A stretch of 44,601 nt of DNA from Tabrizicola sp. (lineage in GTDB: Bacteria > Pseudomonadota > Alphaproteobacteria > Rhodobacterales > Rhodobacteraceae): contig NZ_JAEULP010000045.1 in assembly GCF_016792905.1 (NCBI RefSeq), forward strand, positions 1 through 44,601. The letters run 5' to 3'. Shown here piece by piece: positions 36,025 to 44,601 of this stretch; position 1 is the stretch's first letter, and the number at the start of each line of letters is the position of its first letter. Both the position numbers and the translations under genes were made by a program. The notes under the pieces were generated by a model. It saw only the letters and a list, made by a program, of their open reading frames with translations. It did no database searches and was not told where the DNA came from.

Positions 36025-36183
36025 CACATGTCCTTCCGGAATGGCGAATCTGCGATGATTAATATCTATCAGGTCAGTCGTGTTTGAATGTTCCAAAGGC
36101 TGGGCCAGAAAGAGAAACGCGTTCTCTGTCGTCCCGCACCACACTGCGAACAGGTTGCGGCCCAAGGGCCCCGAATCGTTGAT

Positions 36184-37050
36184 CTAGTAGAGGCCCAGTC
36201 CCCGCATGATTGGCGGCCAATCCTTGATCCGCTTTCTCGCCTTTTCCGGCGCACGACCGGCGACCTCGTGGATAATCACGTTCATCAGCGTGGTCATCGG
36301 CCCTGTGCTTTCCAGAAAGGCATCGACCTTGGTGGCCACGTGGAAGACCATCGGCGTTTCCGATCCGGCCCAGGTGTTCAGTTCATCCGTCACCACCACG
36401 ACCTGCAAGCCAAGTCTGCGCGCGGTTTGGACGATGGGCAGGGCTTCGTGGGCATAGGGGGCCATGTCGATCATGACCAGGCACCGCTTTTCGTCGGCCC
36501 GGCGGAACGAGGGGATCCACTCCACCAGCCCACTGTCATGTGGGGACAGGAAGCGGACCGATCCCCGCACGATGGATAGTCGCCGGGCGAAATCCTCGGC
36601 GATGCCGCGAATGGTCTGGAAGCCGGTGACGAAAACCTCGTCCGCTGCCGCTATGGCGTCGATGGCCTGCGACCATGCAGGCTTCTCCACCTCATGCGCC
36701 AGCGCCAGTACGGCATCGGCATCACGCTTCAGAATCGCACCGATCTCGCCATCAAGCAGGCGGAAATAGCGGTCGGAGGGTGAGACATGCGCATGCACCA
36801 GCGCCGCCTGCAGGTCTTCCTTCAGCCCTTGCAACCCCTTGTAGCCAGCGCGTTTCAGGAACCGGCTGACGGTGATCTCGCTAACCCCGGTTCTCGCCGC
36901 GATCGAGGCCCCTGTCTCAAGCCCAAGCGTCGACTCATTCAGGATCAGCCACTGGGCGATGATCGCCTCGGATTTGGTCAGGCCACCGGCAACGCTGCGC
37001 AACCTTGCAGCAAGCGGCGATTCTTCAGCAGAGGGCAGGATCTCATTCAT
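36184..37050 (-). CDS. MurR/RpiR family transcriptional regulator
   Basis: 288 aa. The N-terminal RpiR HTH ('LTKSEAIIAQWLILNESTLGLETGASIAARTGVSEITVSRFLKRAGYKGLQGLKEDL', about 25-82) is followed by a SIS domain (about 125-270; 'ADEVFVTGFQTIRGIAEDFARRLS', 'VVVTDELNTWAGSETPMVFHV'). SIS domains usually sense phosphosugars, but RpiR proteins next to amine or peptide transporters also exist. It is divergent from the PotF-like binding-protein gene (125-bp gap), so it is the probable regulator of that transporter-peptidase operon. Confidence 0.88.
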   Translation of the reverse strand: MNEILPSAEESPLAARLRSVAGGLTKSEAIIAQWLILNESTLGLETGASIAARTGVSEITVSRFLKRAGYKGLQGLKEDLQAALVHAHVSPSDRYFRLLDGEIGAILKRDADAVLALAHEVEKPAWSQAIDAIAAADEVFVTGFQTIRGIAEDFARRLSIVRGSVRFLSPHDSGLVEWIPSFRRADEKRCLVMIDMAPYAHEALPIVQTARRLGLQVVVVTDELNTWAGSETPMVFHVATKVDAFLESTGPMTTLMNVIIHEVAGRAPEKARKRIKDWPPIMRGLGLY

Positions 37051-37175
37051 GGCAGTATTTACAACAAAAGTTACGAATGGTAGCGTTCTGTCATAAACAT
37101 AACATGCCCGAGTCGGCTCCGCCAAGTCTTTTGACCACCGGCAAACGATCTTGGGGCACCAACCGGGAGAAGATC

Positions 37176-38195
37176 ATGAAGACACTTGCATTGGCCTCCG
37201 CGCTCGCCCTGTCGGCCGGTCTGGCACAGGCCGAAGGCACGCTTTCGCTGTACAACTGGGGCGACTACATCAACCCCGAGGTGCTGACTAAGTTCACCGA
37301 GGAAACCGGCATCACGGTGACGCTGGACACCTATTCCTCGAACGAGGAGATGCTGGCGAAGATCCAGGCCGGGGCGACCGGATACGACATCGTCTTCCCC
37401 TCGGTCCACATGAACGACATCATGATCAAGCTGGGCCTGCTCGAAAAGACCGGCATCAACACGGCTCCCGATTTCAAGAACATCGACCCGGCCTTCTTCC
37501 GGGCCAAGGAAGACCCGAACAGCGAATACTGCCTGCCCTACGCCTGGGGCACCGTCGGCATCTTCTACAACGAGGACATCACCGGCCCGATCACCGGCTG
37601 GGCGGATTTCTTCGCGATCCCGGAAAAGACCGGGGCGAAGATCACGCTTCTGGACGACATGCGCGAGGTGCTGGCCATCGGTCACATCATGAATGGTACC
37701 TCGGTCAACAGCACCGATCCGGCGGAAGTGCAGGCGGCGGCCGATTATGTGCTGGCCCACAAGGCGGCGGTCAACGCCTTCACCTACGAAGTGCCGCCGA
37801 TGCTGACCTCCGGCGACATCGCGGCCGGGCATTTCTTCGTCGGTGGCAACGTCTTCTTCACCGAAATGCCGAACATCAAGTACATCATCCCGGCCGAGGG
37901 CGGCACGATGTATCAGGAAAACATCTGCGTGCTGGCCAGCGCGCCAAACAAGGAAAACGCGAAGAAGTTCCTGGAGTTCTACCTGAAGCCGGAAATCGCC
38001 GCGCTGAACGTCGCGCAACAGTTCAACGGGACCCCGAACATTCCTGCCAATGAACTGACGCCCGATATCATCAAGTCGAACGCCAATATCAACGTGGGCG
38101 CCGACACGATGACCCGGTTGCAGATCTTCGAGGACATCGGGGCCGCGCTCAAGTTGTACGACCGCGCCTGGAACACGATCCGCACGGCACAATAA
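37176..38195 (+). CDS. polyamine-type ABC transporter substrate-binding protein (PotD/PotF family)
   Basis: 339 aa with signal peptide 'MKTLALASALALSAGLAQA' (cleavage before EGTLSLYNWGDYINPEVL). The mature start 'LYNWGDYI' plus 'TYSSNEEMLAKIQAGATGYDIVFPSVHM' are hallmarks of spermidine/putrescine-binding proteins. Their acidic amine-binding residues are not fully verifiable here, so the ligand might be another cationic or peptidic amine. GGGAGAAGATC precedes ATG 37176. It is the first gene of a five-gene operon with ATPase, two permeases and a P1-family peptidase. Confidence 0.88.
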   Translation: MKTLALASALALSAGLAQAEGTLSLYNWGDYINPEVLTKFTEETGITVTLDTYSSNEEMLAKIQAGATGYDIVFPSVHMNDIMIKLGLLEKTGINTAPDFKNIDPAFFRAKEDPNSEYCLPYAWGTVGIFYNEDITGPITGWADFFAIPEKTGAKITLLDDMREVLAIGHIMNGTSVNSTDPAEVQAAADYVLAHKAAVNAFTYEVPPMLTSGDIAAGHFFVGGNVFFTEMPNIKYIIPAEGGTMYQENICVLASAPNKENAKKFLEFYLKPEIAALNVAQQFNGTPNIPANELTPDIIKSNANINVGADTMTRLQIFEDIGAALKLYDRAWNTIRTAQ

Positions 38196-39263
38196 ATGGC
38201 AGCCCTTCTGGAAATCAGCGCGGCGCGACGGGAATTCGTCACCCCCGAGGGGGGCCGTCTGGCCGCCCTCGACGGGGTCGACCTGACGGTCGGCGCGAAC
38301 GAATTCGTCACGCTCCTTGGCCCCTCGGGCTGCGGCAAGACCACGCTTCTGCGGGCGATCTCGGGATTCGAGGTGCTGGACAACGGCACGATGCGACTGG
38401 ACGGGATGGACCTGACCGCCCTGCCGCCCTTCCGCCGCCCGGTGAACACGGTGTTCCAGAGCTATGCCTTGTTCGGCCACATGACCGTCGCACGGAACGT
38501 GGGCTACGCATTGGAAGTGGCGGGGGTCGGGAAGGCATCCCGTGACGCACAGGTCGCGGAAGCACTGGAAAAGGTCGGCCTCGCGGGCATGGGCGGGCGG
38601 CGGCCCGGCCAGCTGTCGGGTGGGCAACGGCAACGGGTGGCGCTGGCCCGCGCGATCATCGCCAAACCCCGGCTTCTGCTGCTGGACGAACCGCTCTCCG
38701 CGCTCGACCGCAACCTGCGCCAGCAGATGCAGCTGGAGTTGAAGACGCTGCAACATTCGCTTGGCATCGCCTTCATCTTCGTGACGCACGATCAGGAGGA
38801 AGCGCTGACCATGTCCGACCGGATCGTGGTGATGCGCGCCGGAAGAATCGAGCAGATCGGCTCGCCCCGCGACATCTACCGGCATCCGAAGAACCGCTTC
38901 GTCGCGGAGTTCATCGGCGAAACCAACCTGTTCCCGGTCACGGTGGACCATGTTGCGGGCAACATTGCCCTGGGGCGCACCGCGGACGGTGTGGAACTCC
39001 AGCTCCCGGCCACGGGACGATCGGTCGGCGAGCAGGTCACCGCGATCCTGCGTCCGGCGGACTTCACGCTTGGCACTGCGGGGATTCCCGGACAGGTCAC
39101 ACGGGAGGTCTATCTCGGCTCTGACCTCTACATCTTCGTCCAGCCAAAGGCGGGCGGACCGGAAATCCGCGTGATCGCCCGGGACGGTGCGGGTGCCGCC
39201 GAAGGTGCAGCGGTGCATCTGGCCCATGACCCGACCAGCGTGCATGTGCTGGAGGCCGCGTGA
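38196..39263 (+). CDS. polyamine-type ABC transporter ATP-binding protein (PotA-like)
   Basis: 355 aa. Walker A GPSGCGKTT (42-50), signature LSGGQ (140-144), Walker B 'LLLLDEP' (160-166), H-loop 'VTHDQEEAL', and a C-terminal TOBE domain (about 275-350: 'VTAILRPADFTLG', 'REVYLGSDLYIFV'). The ATG follows the stop of the binding-protein gene with no gap (TAA-ATG), indicating translational coupling. It energises import through the two downstream permeases. Confidence 0.93.
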   Translation: MAALLEISAARREFVTPEGGRLAALDGVDLTVGANEFVTLLGPSGCGKTTLLRAISGFEVLDNGTMRLDGMDLTALPPFRRPVNTVFQSYALFGHMTVARNVGYALEVAGVGKASRDAQVAEALEKVGLAGMGGRRPGQLSGGQRQRVALARAIIAKPRLLLLDEPLSALDRNLRQQMQLELKTLQHSLGIAFIFVTHDQEEALTMSDRIVVMRAGRIEQIGSPRDIYRHPKNRFVAEFIGETNLFPVTVDHVAGNIALGRTADGVELQLPATGRSVGEQVTAILRPADFTLGTAGIPGQVTREVYLGSDLYIFVQPKAGGPEIRVIARDGAGAAEGAAVHLAHDPTSVHVLEAA

Positions 39264-40147
39264 TGGCGATCAGGCGGCAATCCGTCGTCCTGGGCGTGCT
39301 CCTGGCCCCGGTCACGCTCTTCCTCGGCTTCTTCTTCCTGCTTCCGCTTCTCATCATCGCGCTCTACTCGTTCCTCTCCCCCGGGCTCTACGGCGGGGTC
39401 GAGTGGACCTTCTACCACTGGAACTACGGTCGCATCTTCGGCTGGGCGGACGGTATCAACGAGATCTTCGAGCCGATCTACCTGCAAATCCTCTGGCGCT
39501 CGCTGTCCTTTGCCGCGCTGACGGTCGTGCTGACGCTGATCCTGTGCTACCCGGTCGCCTTCTGGGTCAGCCGCCTGTCGGAGCGCTGGCGGCTGGTGTT
39601 CATGTTCCTGATCACCCTGCCCTTCTTCTCCAGTCTGATCGTGCGGCTATACGCCTGGCTTCTGATCCTGAAACCCACCGGGCTCTTCAACACCGCGCTT
39701 CTGTCGCTTGGCGTGATCTCGGAGCCGCTGGAAATCCTCTACACCCCCACGGCGGTGGTACTGGGCATGGTCTATGTCATGGTGCCCTTCATGTTCCTGC
39801 CGCTCTACTCGGCGGTTGACAATCTTGACCGCGCGCAGGTCGAGGCCTCGCTCGACCTCGGCGCGAACCGCGTTCAGACCTTCCTGAAGGTCATCCTGCC
39901 CCAGACTCTGCCGGGCATCATGGGGGGCGCGGTCATCGTCTTCATCCCCTCGGTCGGCAACTTCGTCGTGCCCGATGTCCTGGGCGGCGCGAAGGGGCTG
40001 ATGATCGGCAACCTGGTCGAACAGCAATTCCTCTCGGCCCGCAACTGGCCCTTCGGCTCGGCCCTGTCGATGATCATCATGGCCGTCGTCCTGACCGTAC
40101 TCCTGATCTCGGTCACGCGGGCCAGAAAGGCGGGCGGCCATGCGTAA
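39263..40147 (+). CDS. polyamine-type ABC transporter permease (PotB/PotH-like)
   Basis: 294 aa, six membrane spans. The EAA loop is 'DRAQVEASLDLGANRVQTFLKVILPQTLPGIMGGAVIVFIPSVGNFVVPDVLGGAKGLMIGNLVEQQF', typical of PotB/PotH. ATG 39263 overlaps the stop of the ATPase gene (TGATG); an in-frame GTG at 39260 is the alternative. It is the first of two heterodimeric inner-membrane subunits. Confidence 0.93.
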   Translation: MAIRRQSVVLGVLLAPVTLFLGFFFLLPLLIIALYSFLSPGLYGGVEWTFYHWNYGRIFGWADGINEIFEPIYLQILWRSLSFAALTVVLTLILCYPVAFWVSRLSERWRLVFMFLITLPFFSSLIVRLYAWLLILKPTGLFNTALLSLGVISEPLEILYTPTAVVLGMVYVMVPFMFLPLYSAVDNLDRAQVEASLDLGANRVQTFLKVILPQTLPGIMGGAVIVFIPSVGNFVVPDVLGGAKGLMIGNLVEQQFLSARNWPFGSALSMIIMAVVLTVLLISVTRARKAGGHA

Positions 40148-40976
40148 CCCGGTTGGATGGGCCGCACTGACGGCGTTCTCGCTGGCGTTCTTCGCCTTTA
40201 TCTACGCACCCCTCTTCGTGATCATCGGCTATTCGTTCAACTCGAACCCGGTCAACATGATGATCTGGGAGCATTTCACCTTCGACTGGTATGCCGGGCT
40301 TCTGGGCCTGGCGGACCGGACGACCGACGTGTCGAACCGCGCGGCCTATGTCGAAAGCACGGGCCAGATGCTGGCCGCGCTGCGCACCTCGCTGACGGTT
40401 GCGGTAATCACGACCACAATCTCCACCGTGCTGGGCACGGCCACGGCCATCGCGCTGGCCCGCTACCGGTTCCGGCTGCGCGGGGTCTACAATGGCTTCC
40501 TGATGCTGCCGATGATGATGCCCGACATCGTGCTGGGGATCGGGCTTCTGATCTTCTTCGTCACCATAGGCATGAACCTCTCGATGCTGACCATCATCAT
40601 CGGGCACTGCACCTTCCTCGCCTCCTACGTCTTCATCATCGTCCAGGCCCGCATCGCCGGCATCGACCCGGCGCTCGAGGAAGCCTCGGCCGATCTCGGC
40701 GCCTCGGAATGGGTGACGTTGCGCAAAGTGCTTCTGCCGCAGCTGGCCCCCGGCATCCTCGGCGGGGCGCTTCTGGCCTTCGTCATCTCGATGGACGACC
40801 TCGTGATCACCTATTTCGTCTCGGGTACCGGGGACACCACGCTTCCGGTCTTCATCTTCGGCATGATTCGCCGCGGGGTGAAGCCCGAGATCAACGCCAT
40901 CGCCACGCTGATTATCCTCGCCTCGGTGGTGATCGCGGCCCTTGGCCTGTGGCTTCGCAGCAGAAAGACCGACTGA
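40140..40976 (+). CDS. polyamine-type ABC transporter permease (PotC/PotI-like)
   Basis: 278 aa, six membrane spans. The start 'GWAALTAFSLAFFAFIYAPLFVIIGYSFN' and the EAA loop 'DPALEEASADLGASEWVTLRKVLLPQLAPGILGGALLAFVISMDDLVITYFVSGTGDTTLPVFIFGMIRRGVKPEINA' are characteristic of PotC/PotI. It overlaps the previous permease by 8 nt and is followed by the peptidase gene with one base between. Confidence 0.93.
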   Translation: MRNPVGWAALTAFSLAFFAFIYAPLFVIIGYSFNSNPVNMMIWEHFTFDWYAGLLGLADRTTDVSNRAAYVESTGQMLAALRTSLTVAVITTTISTVLGTATAIALARYRFRLRGVYNGFLMLPMMMPDIVLGIGLLIFFVTIGMNLSMLTIIIGHCTFLASYVFIIVQARIAGIDPALEEASADLGASEWVTLRKVLLPQLAPGILGGALLAFVISMDDLVITYFVSGTGDTTLPVFIFGMIRRGVKPEINAIATLIILASVVIAALGLWLRSRKTD

Positions 40977-40977
40977 C

Positions 40978-42060
40978 ATGACAAGTAATCCCATCCGGCC
41001 CCGGGCTCGTGATCTGGGCCTGCCGTTCCTTGGCGCGCCTGGGCCTCTGAACGCGATCACCGACGTGGCTGGCGTGGCGGTCGGATTCTGCACGCTGACC
41101 GATCCCTCGCGCAAGATGCGCACCGGGGTCACGGCCATCCTGCCGCGCCCGGGAACCGATCCGCAGCCTGTCTGGGCAGGTCAATACGCCCTGAACGGCA
41201 ATGGCGAGATGACCGGCACGCACTGGATCAACGATGCAGGGTATTTCCTGGGGCCGATCCTAATTACCAATACGCATGGCGTGGGTGCCGCGCACACCGG
41301 GGCGACGCGCTGGATGATCGGGCATTATGCCGACTATTTCCGGGAGCACCACGCCTGGGCGATGCCCGTAGTGGCCGAAACCTATGACGGTGTGCTGAAC
41401 GACATCAATGCGCTACATGTCCAGCCCGACCACGCTATTGCCGCACTTCAGGCCCGAAGCACCGGCCCGGTCGCCGAGGGCTCGACCGGGGGTGGAAACG
41501 GCATGATCGCCTACGAGTTCAAGGGAGGCACGGGTACCGCCTCGCGCCGCATCGAACTTGGCAGCAAGGACTATACGGTGGCAGCACTTGTGCAGGCCAA
41601 TCACGGCATCCGTTCATGGCTGACCATTCTGGGCAAGCCGGTCGGAAAGCTGGTGCCGGAAGGTGCCTTCTACTCTGGAGAGATGGGCTCGATCATTGTG
41701 ATCATGGCGACGGACGCCCCGTTGTCGGGCCTTGCGCTGCGCCAGGTTGCCAAAAGGGCCGCGATCGGAATAGGCCGCGGCGGTACCCCCGGAGGCAACA
41801 ATTCCGGCGACATATTCCTGGCATTCTCCACAGCAAACCCCGGCCCGATGCCGCAATTCGCCGAAGCAATCACATCCCGGCAAGAGCTGAACGTCGAGCT
41901 TCTGGACGATCTGTATCTGGCCGCTGTGCAGTCAATTGAAGAAGCGGTCGTCAATGCCATCGTGGCCGGAGAAGACGTGCCGACCGTCAAGCCCGAAGGG
42001 ATGATCTGCCGGGCATTGGACCTGGAACGCCTGAAGGCCATCTTCGCTGGCCAATCCTAG
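40978..42060 (+). CDS. P1 family (DmpA/BapA-type) aminopeptidase
   Basis: 360 aa. P1 peptidases are Ntn-hydrolase-like enzymes that cut themselves to expose a catalytic serine. They include DmpA (L-aminopeptidase/D-esterase) and the beta-peptidyl aminopeptidase BapA. The cleavage motif here is GGNNSGDIFLAFST, with predicted scission at N275-S276, the Asn-Ser arrangement I recall for BapA. 'EGSTGGGNGMIAYEFKGG' (168-185) and 'LITNTHGVGAAHTGA' (95-109) are family blocks. No signal peptide is seen, so it is probably cytoplasmic. It is the last gene of the PotFGHI-like transporter operon and is expected to hydrolyse what the transporter imports. Confidence 0.9.
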   Translation: MTSNPIRPRARDLGLPFLGAPGPLNAITDVAGVAVGFCTLTDPSRKMRTGVTAILPRPGTDPQPVWAGQYALNGNGEMTGTHWINDAGYFLGPILITNTHGVGAAHTGATRWMIGHYADYFREHHAWAMPVVAETYDGVLNDINALHVQPDHAIAALQARSTGPVAEGSTGGGNGMIAYEFKGGTGTASRRIELGSKDYTVAALVQANHGIRSWLTILGKPVGKLVPEGAFYSGEMGSIIVIMATDAPLSGLALRQVAKRAAIGIGRGGTPGGNNSGDIFLAFSTANPGPMPQFAEAITSRQELNVELLDDLYLAAVQSIEEAVVNAIVAGEDVPTVKPEGMICRALDLERLKAIFAGQS

Positions 42061-42228
42061 GGTTCAGCCGGATTTCTCTTCCTGCGCCCGTCGGCATCCC
42101 CACGGTGAAGTCCGGACGATGGCGGAACCGCCGGACGGGTGTTGCCGACCATCATCCATCGCAACGGGCGGAAGTCCCCTTTGGATCTCTTTCCGGAAGA
42201 ACCTGTCCCATTCCCGGCAGGGTGGCGA

Positions 42229-44136
42229 TCAGATGACCATCTGCTGCCCAAGCTCGATCACGCGGTTGACCGGCAGCCGATAGAAGCTCGTTGCATCGGC
42301 AGCACTACGCGTCATCGACAGGAAGATCTTCTCCTGCCAGACCGGCAGGCCCTGTTTGCGCCCCGGTTTGAACGACCGGCGGTTCAGGAAGAACGAGGTC
42401 GACATGATATCGTACTTGACCCCCATACGCCGGGCCAGAGCCAGGGCCTTTGGCACATTGGTTTCCTCCATGTAGCCGAAGACCAGGTTGATCCGGGTGA
42501 AGCGTTCGTTGATCGGCGTGACCTCTACGCGGTCTTCTTCCTCGACATAGGGGGTGTTCGCCATGTTCACACCGACGATAAGGTTTTGCGCATGCAGAAC
42601 CTGATTGTGCTTGAGATTGTGCAGAAGCGCGGCTGGAGCGACCTCGGGATCGGCGGTCAGGAAGACGGCGGTGCCAGAGACCTCCTTCAGCCGTTTCGAT
42701 TTCTGGACCGTCATCATGAGCGTGTCGATGCTGACCGCATCCCGACGAGCCTGCGACAACACATGGGCCGAGCCACGCAACCAGGTCCACATCATCAGGC
42801 AAAGGCCCGAGGCGATCAGGATCGGCACATAGCCGCCGTCGATGATCTTCGTCGCGTTGGCGATCAGGAACATCACCTCGATCGCCAGCAAGGGGCCGAT
42901 CACCACATTGGTCAGCAAGGGCGACCAGCCCCAGACCCGCCGGAACAGCACTGTCGCGAGGATCGAGGTGATCACCATGTCGCCCGTCACCGCTATGCCG
43001 TAGGCCGAGGCGAGGTTGGACGAGGACTGGAACTGCAGGACCAGGAAGACCACGCCCGCCGCCAGGATCGTGTTGACCTTGGGCAGATAGATCTGCCCGA
43101 CCTGGCTTTCCGAGGTGTGCAGGATCTCCATCCTTGGCAGAAGGCCCATCCGCACCGCCTGCTTGACCATCGAGAAAGCCCCGGAAATCACCGCCTGGCT
43201 CGCGATCACCGTCGCACAGGTGGCCAGAATGACCAGCGGCAACAGAAGCCAGTCGGGTGCCAAACGGAAGAAGGGGTTGTCGGCGGCGTCGGGATGCGCG
43301 AGAACCAGCGCGCCTTGGCCCAGGTAGCAAAGTGTCAGGGATGGAAAGACCAGGGCGCCCCATGCGATGCGTATCGGGCGGCGGCCGAAATGGCCCATGT
43401 CGGCATAAAGCGCCTCGCCCCCGGTAACGGCCAGGAAGACCGAACCCATCACGACAAGCGAGGACCGGCCGTTCTCGATCAGGAAGAGGATACCGTGATA
43501 GGGGTTCACCGCCGCAAAGATCGCCCAGTCGTCTCCGATATGGCGCAGCCCCAGGATGCCGATGGTGAAGAACCAGACCAGCATGATCGGCCCGAACAGG
43601 ACCGAGACGACCGCCGTACCGAAGCGCTGCACGAAGAACAGGACCAGGATGATGGTCAGGGTAACGGGTACGACGAAGGACTCAAAGCCCGGGGCGACCA
43701 GCACCATGCCTTCGACTGCGGACAGGACCGACATCGCCGGGGTGATCATCGCGTCGCCGAAGAACAGAGAAATGCCGACCATGCCGATCCCGATCAGCCA
43801 GGTCGGCCGCGTGGACAGCGATTGCTGGATCAACGCGACCAGCGACAGCGTGCCGCCCTCGCCATGGTTGTCGGCCCGCATGACCAGAACCACATACTTG
43901 ACGGTGACGATCAGGGTCAGCGTCCAAAGGAGCAGCGAGACAATCCCCAGCACCTCGTGCCGCATCAGGCCGTTCGCACTGGCGGTCCGAATTGATTCCC
44001 GCATCGCATATAGCGGGCTGGTACCGATATCGCCGTAGACAACCCCGATACAGCCGAGGACCAGAACTGCAAGACTACCCTTGGCGCCATGTTCGGTGGC
44101 CGTCGACGTTGAGGCCTCGGTAGACTGTTCGGACAT
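42229..44136 (-). CDS. kup: Kup-type potassium uptake protein
   Basis: 635 aa with about 12 membrane spans and a cytoplasmic C-terminal domain (about 460-635). The start of the core, 'LAVLVLGCIGVVYGDIGTSPLYAMRES' (about 20-46), is the Kup/HAK/KT signature for K+:H+ symporters. Other blocks are 'RADNHGEGGTLSLVALI', 'FFGDAMITPAMSVLSAVEG', 'GEALYADMGHFGRRPIRIAW' and 'YGIAVTGDMVITSILA'. ATG 44136 (MSEQSTEAS) was chosen because GGGGGTG lies upstream; the open frame extends further but has no Kup-like sequence. It is convergent with the P1 peptidase gene. Confidence 0.95.
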   Translation of the reverse strand: MSEQSTEASTSTATEHGAKGSLAVLVLGCIGVVYGDIGTSPLYAMRESIRTASANGLMRHEVLGIVSLLLWTLTLIVTVKYVVLVMRADNHGEGGTLSLVALIQQSLSTRPTWLIGIGMVGISLFFGDAMITPAMSVLSAVEGMVLVAPGFESFVVPVTLTIILVLFFVQRFGTAVVSVLFGPIMLVWFFTIGILGLRHIGDDWAIFAAVNPYHGILFLIENGRSSLVVMGSVFLAVTGGEALYADMGHFGRRPIRIAWGALVFPSLTLCYLGQGALVLAHPDAADNPFFRLAPDWLLLPLVILATCATVIASQAVISGAFSMVKQAVRMGLLPRMEILHTSESQVGQIYLPKVNTILAAGVVFLVLQFQSSSNLASAYGIAVTGDMVITSILATVLFRRVWGWSPLLTNVVIGPLLAIEVMFLIANATKIIDGGYVPILIASGLCLMMWTWLRGSAHVLSQARRDAVSIDTLMMTVQKSKRLKEVSGTAVFLTADPEVAPAALLHNLKHNQVLHAQNLIVGVNMANTPYVEEEDRVEVTPINERFTRINLVFGYMEETNVPKALALARRMGVKYDIMSTSFFLNRRSFKPGRKQGLPVWQEKIFLSMTRSAADATSFYRLPVNRVIELGQQMVI

Positions 44137-44295
44137 TCGGCACCCCCGGAGCCATGACCGATACTGGATCGGCATCGGAACGGCAAGGTTGGGCAGACGC
44201 CGCCTTGCGCTTCCGCCGGATGGGCTGTGGCCGCCACCCGGATTGTCCCCCCCGTCCGTAAGTTGGACTTGGCCGGCTTTCATGGAGAGCGTCCA

Positions 44296-44549
44296 GCTCG
44301 CTTCCCGGGCCTTTCGCTCGAAGATGATCAGGCACTGGAAGCCGCGCGATGCATGTCACTCACGGGAATATGGAGCCCGTCGATGCATCTGGCGACGGCG
44401 GTTTCGGCCTGCTGACGGGATCGCCAGGCGGCGGACCGGATCAGTTCTGACTTGATGGCTTTGAAGAACGTTTCCACAGTCGAGATGCCCTGGCACGTCC
44501 CGCGACCGCGTTCTCCGCCATGTTCCACGCTCGCTTGATCCAAGGACAA
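44296..44549 (-). pseudogene. remnant of an IS3-family transposase (C-terminal part, frameshifted)
   Basis: The minus strand encodes 'GISTVETFFKAIKSELIRSAAWRSRQQAETAVARCIDG', matching the end of IS3-family OrfB around the third catalytic residue (compare xxVESFFxxLKxEL...RRQAExAIxxYIxGFYNP). The match then loses frame after 'MHRAA'. It resumes one base shifted as 'GFQCLIIFERKAREAS', equivalent to the usual HSALGxxSPxxFERKARE ending. The upstream 'CWDNA' block is degraded (CQGIS). At least one frameshift and several substitutions make it inactive. The element continues towards or past the window edge; no terminal repeats are visible. Confidence 0.7.
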
Positions 44550-44601
44550 AGCCGGGGCTACTCAAGGGCTTGACGGTGAAAGTGGTGCCAGAGCCGCACT
44601 C

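Noticed and set aside
37071-39245. 724-codon minus-strand frame opposite the binding protein and ATPase genes
   Set aside because: Antisense shadow of two complete ABC transporter genes, with no start signal or domain.
42110-42136. GTCCGG...CCGGAC hairpin between the P1 peptidase and kup genes as a shared terminator
   Set aside because: The stem is only 6 bp with a 15-nt loop and there is no T-run on either side.
42139-43995. 618-codon open frame on the plus strand opposite kup
   Set aside because: The predicted product is extremely rich in Asp, Arg, His and Gln, typical of the antisense of membrane-protein codons. kup on the other strand is complete.

Overview
The window is a stretch of high-GC alphaproteobacterial chromosome, most probably from a Rhodobacterales (Paracoccaceae) organism. 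This rests on the protein families and gene style (CarB, AspRS, DUF1467, CbpA/CbpM, PabB/PabC), the codon use, and a palindromic CCGCCGGAGGC / GGGATATTTA motif of the kind I recall as common in that order. Most is ordinary chromosomal coding sequence in tightly coupled, often overlapping operons. There is one compositionally different, gene-poor patch (about 14.2-15.2 kb). The right edge carries a decayed IS3-type transposase, and the left edge carries the 3' part of tRNA-Arg(ACG).

Layout. 1-580: tRNA-Arg end and a gene-free stretch. 0.58-7.5 kb: nitroreductase, EI24 membrane protein, DUF1467 protein, methylmalonyl-CoA epimerase, a stand-alone response regulator, DUF1993 protein, aspS, and pabC-pabB for folate synthesis. 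A 33-bp perfect inverted repeat sits between pabC and aspS. 7.7-14.2 kb: APC permease, carB, and the co-chaperone pair cbpA-cbpM. 14.2-16.3 kb: small lipoprotein, orphan ribbon-helix-helix protein, SnoaL-like protein and GNAT acetyltransferase.

16.3-24.1 kb (minus strand) is the most notable locus. Seven genes, mostly overlapping by 1-4 nt, encode a NicX-like ring-cleaving dioxygenase, an acyl-CoA-dehydrogenase-fold protein without the usual catalytic Glu, an SRPBCC::alpha/beta-hydrolase fusion, a TetR regulator, a PuuA/GlnT-like glutamine synthetase homologue, a flavin reductase and an APC permease. A palindrome lies in the presumed promoter. I infer an uncharacterised uptake and degradation pathway for an N-containing (possibly N-heterocyclic) compound.

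24.2-27.1 kb is a copper-export unit (copA-cueR) with a recognisable CueR-type promoter. Divergent from it is an 817-aa protein (27290-29743) that joins an adenylation domain, a carrier domain and a membrane acyltransferase-3 domain. It overlaps tail-to-tail with a short cysA. 29.7-34.3 kb is a sulfate ABC transporter operon (hypothetical-sbp-cysT-cysW-cysA) behind an Rrf2-family regulator, with a candidate operator between them. 34.5-36.0 kb holds an Lrp/AsnC regulator and a small operon of an RBBP9-like hydrolase with two tiny membrane proteins. 36.2-42.1 kb is a RpiR-type regulator divergent from a PotFGHI-like ABC transporter coupled to a P1-family (DmpA/BapA-type) aminopeptidase. 42.2-44.1 kb is a Kup potassium transporter, followed by the IS3 remnant.

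All functional calls come from reading the sequence and remembered family features. No database search was run.
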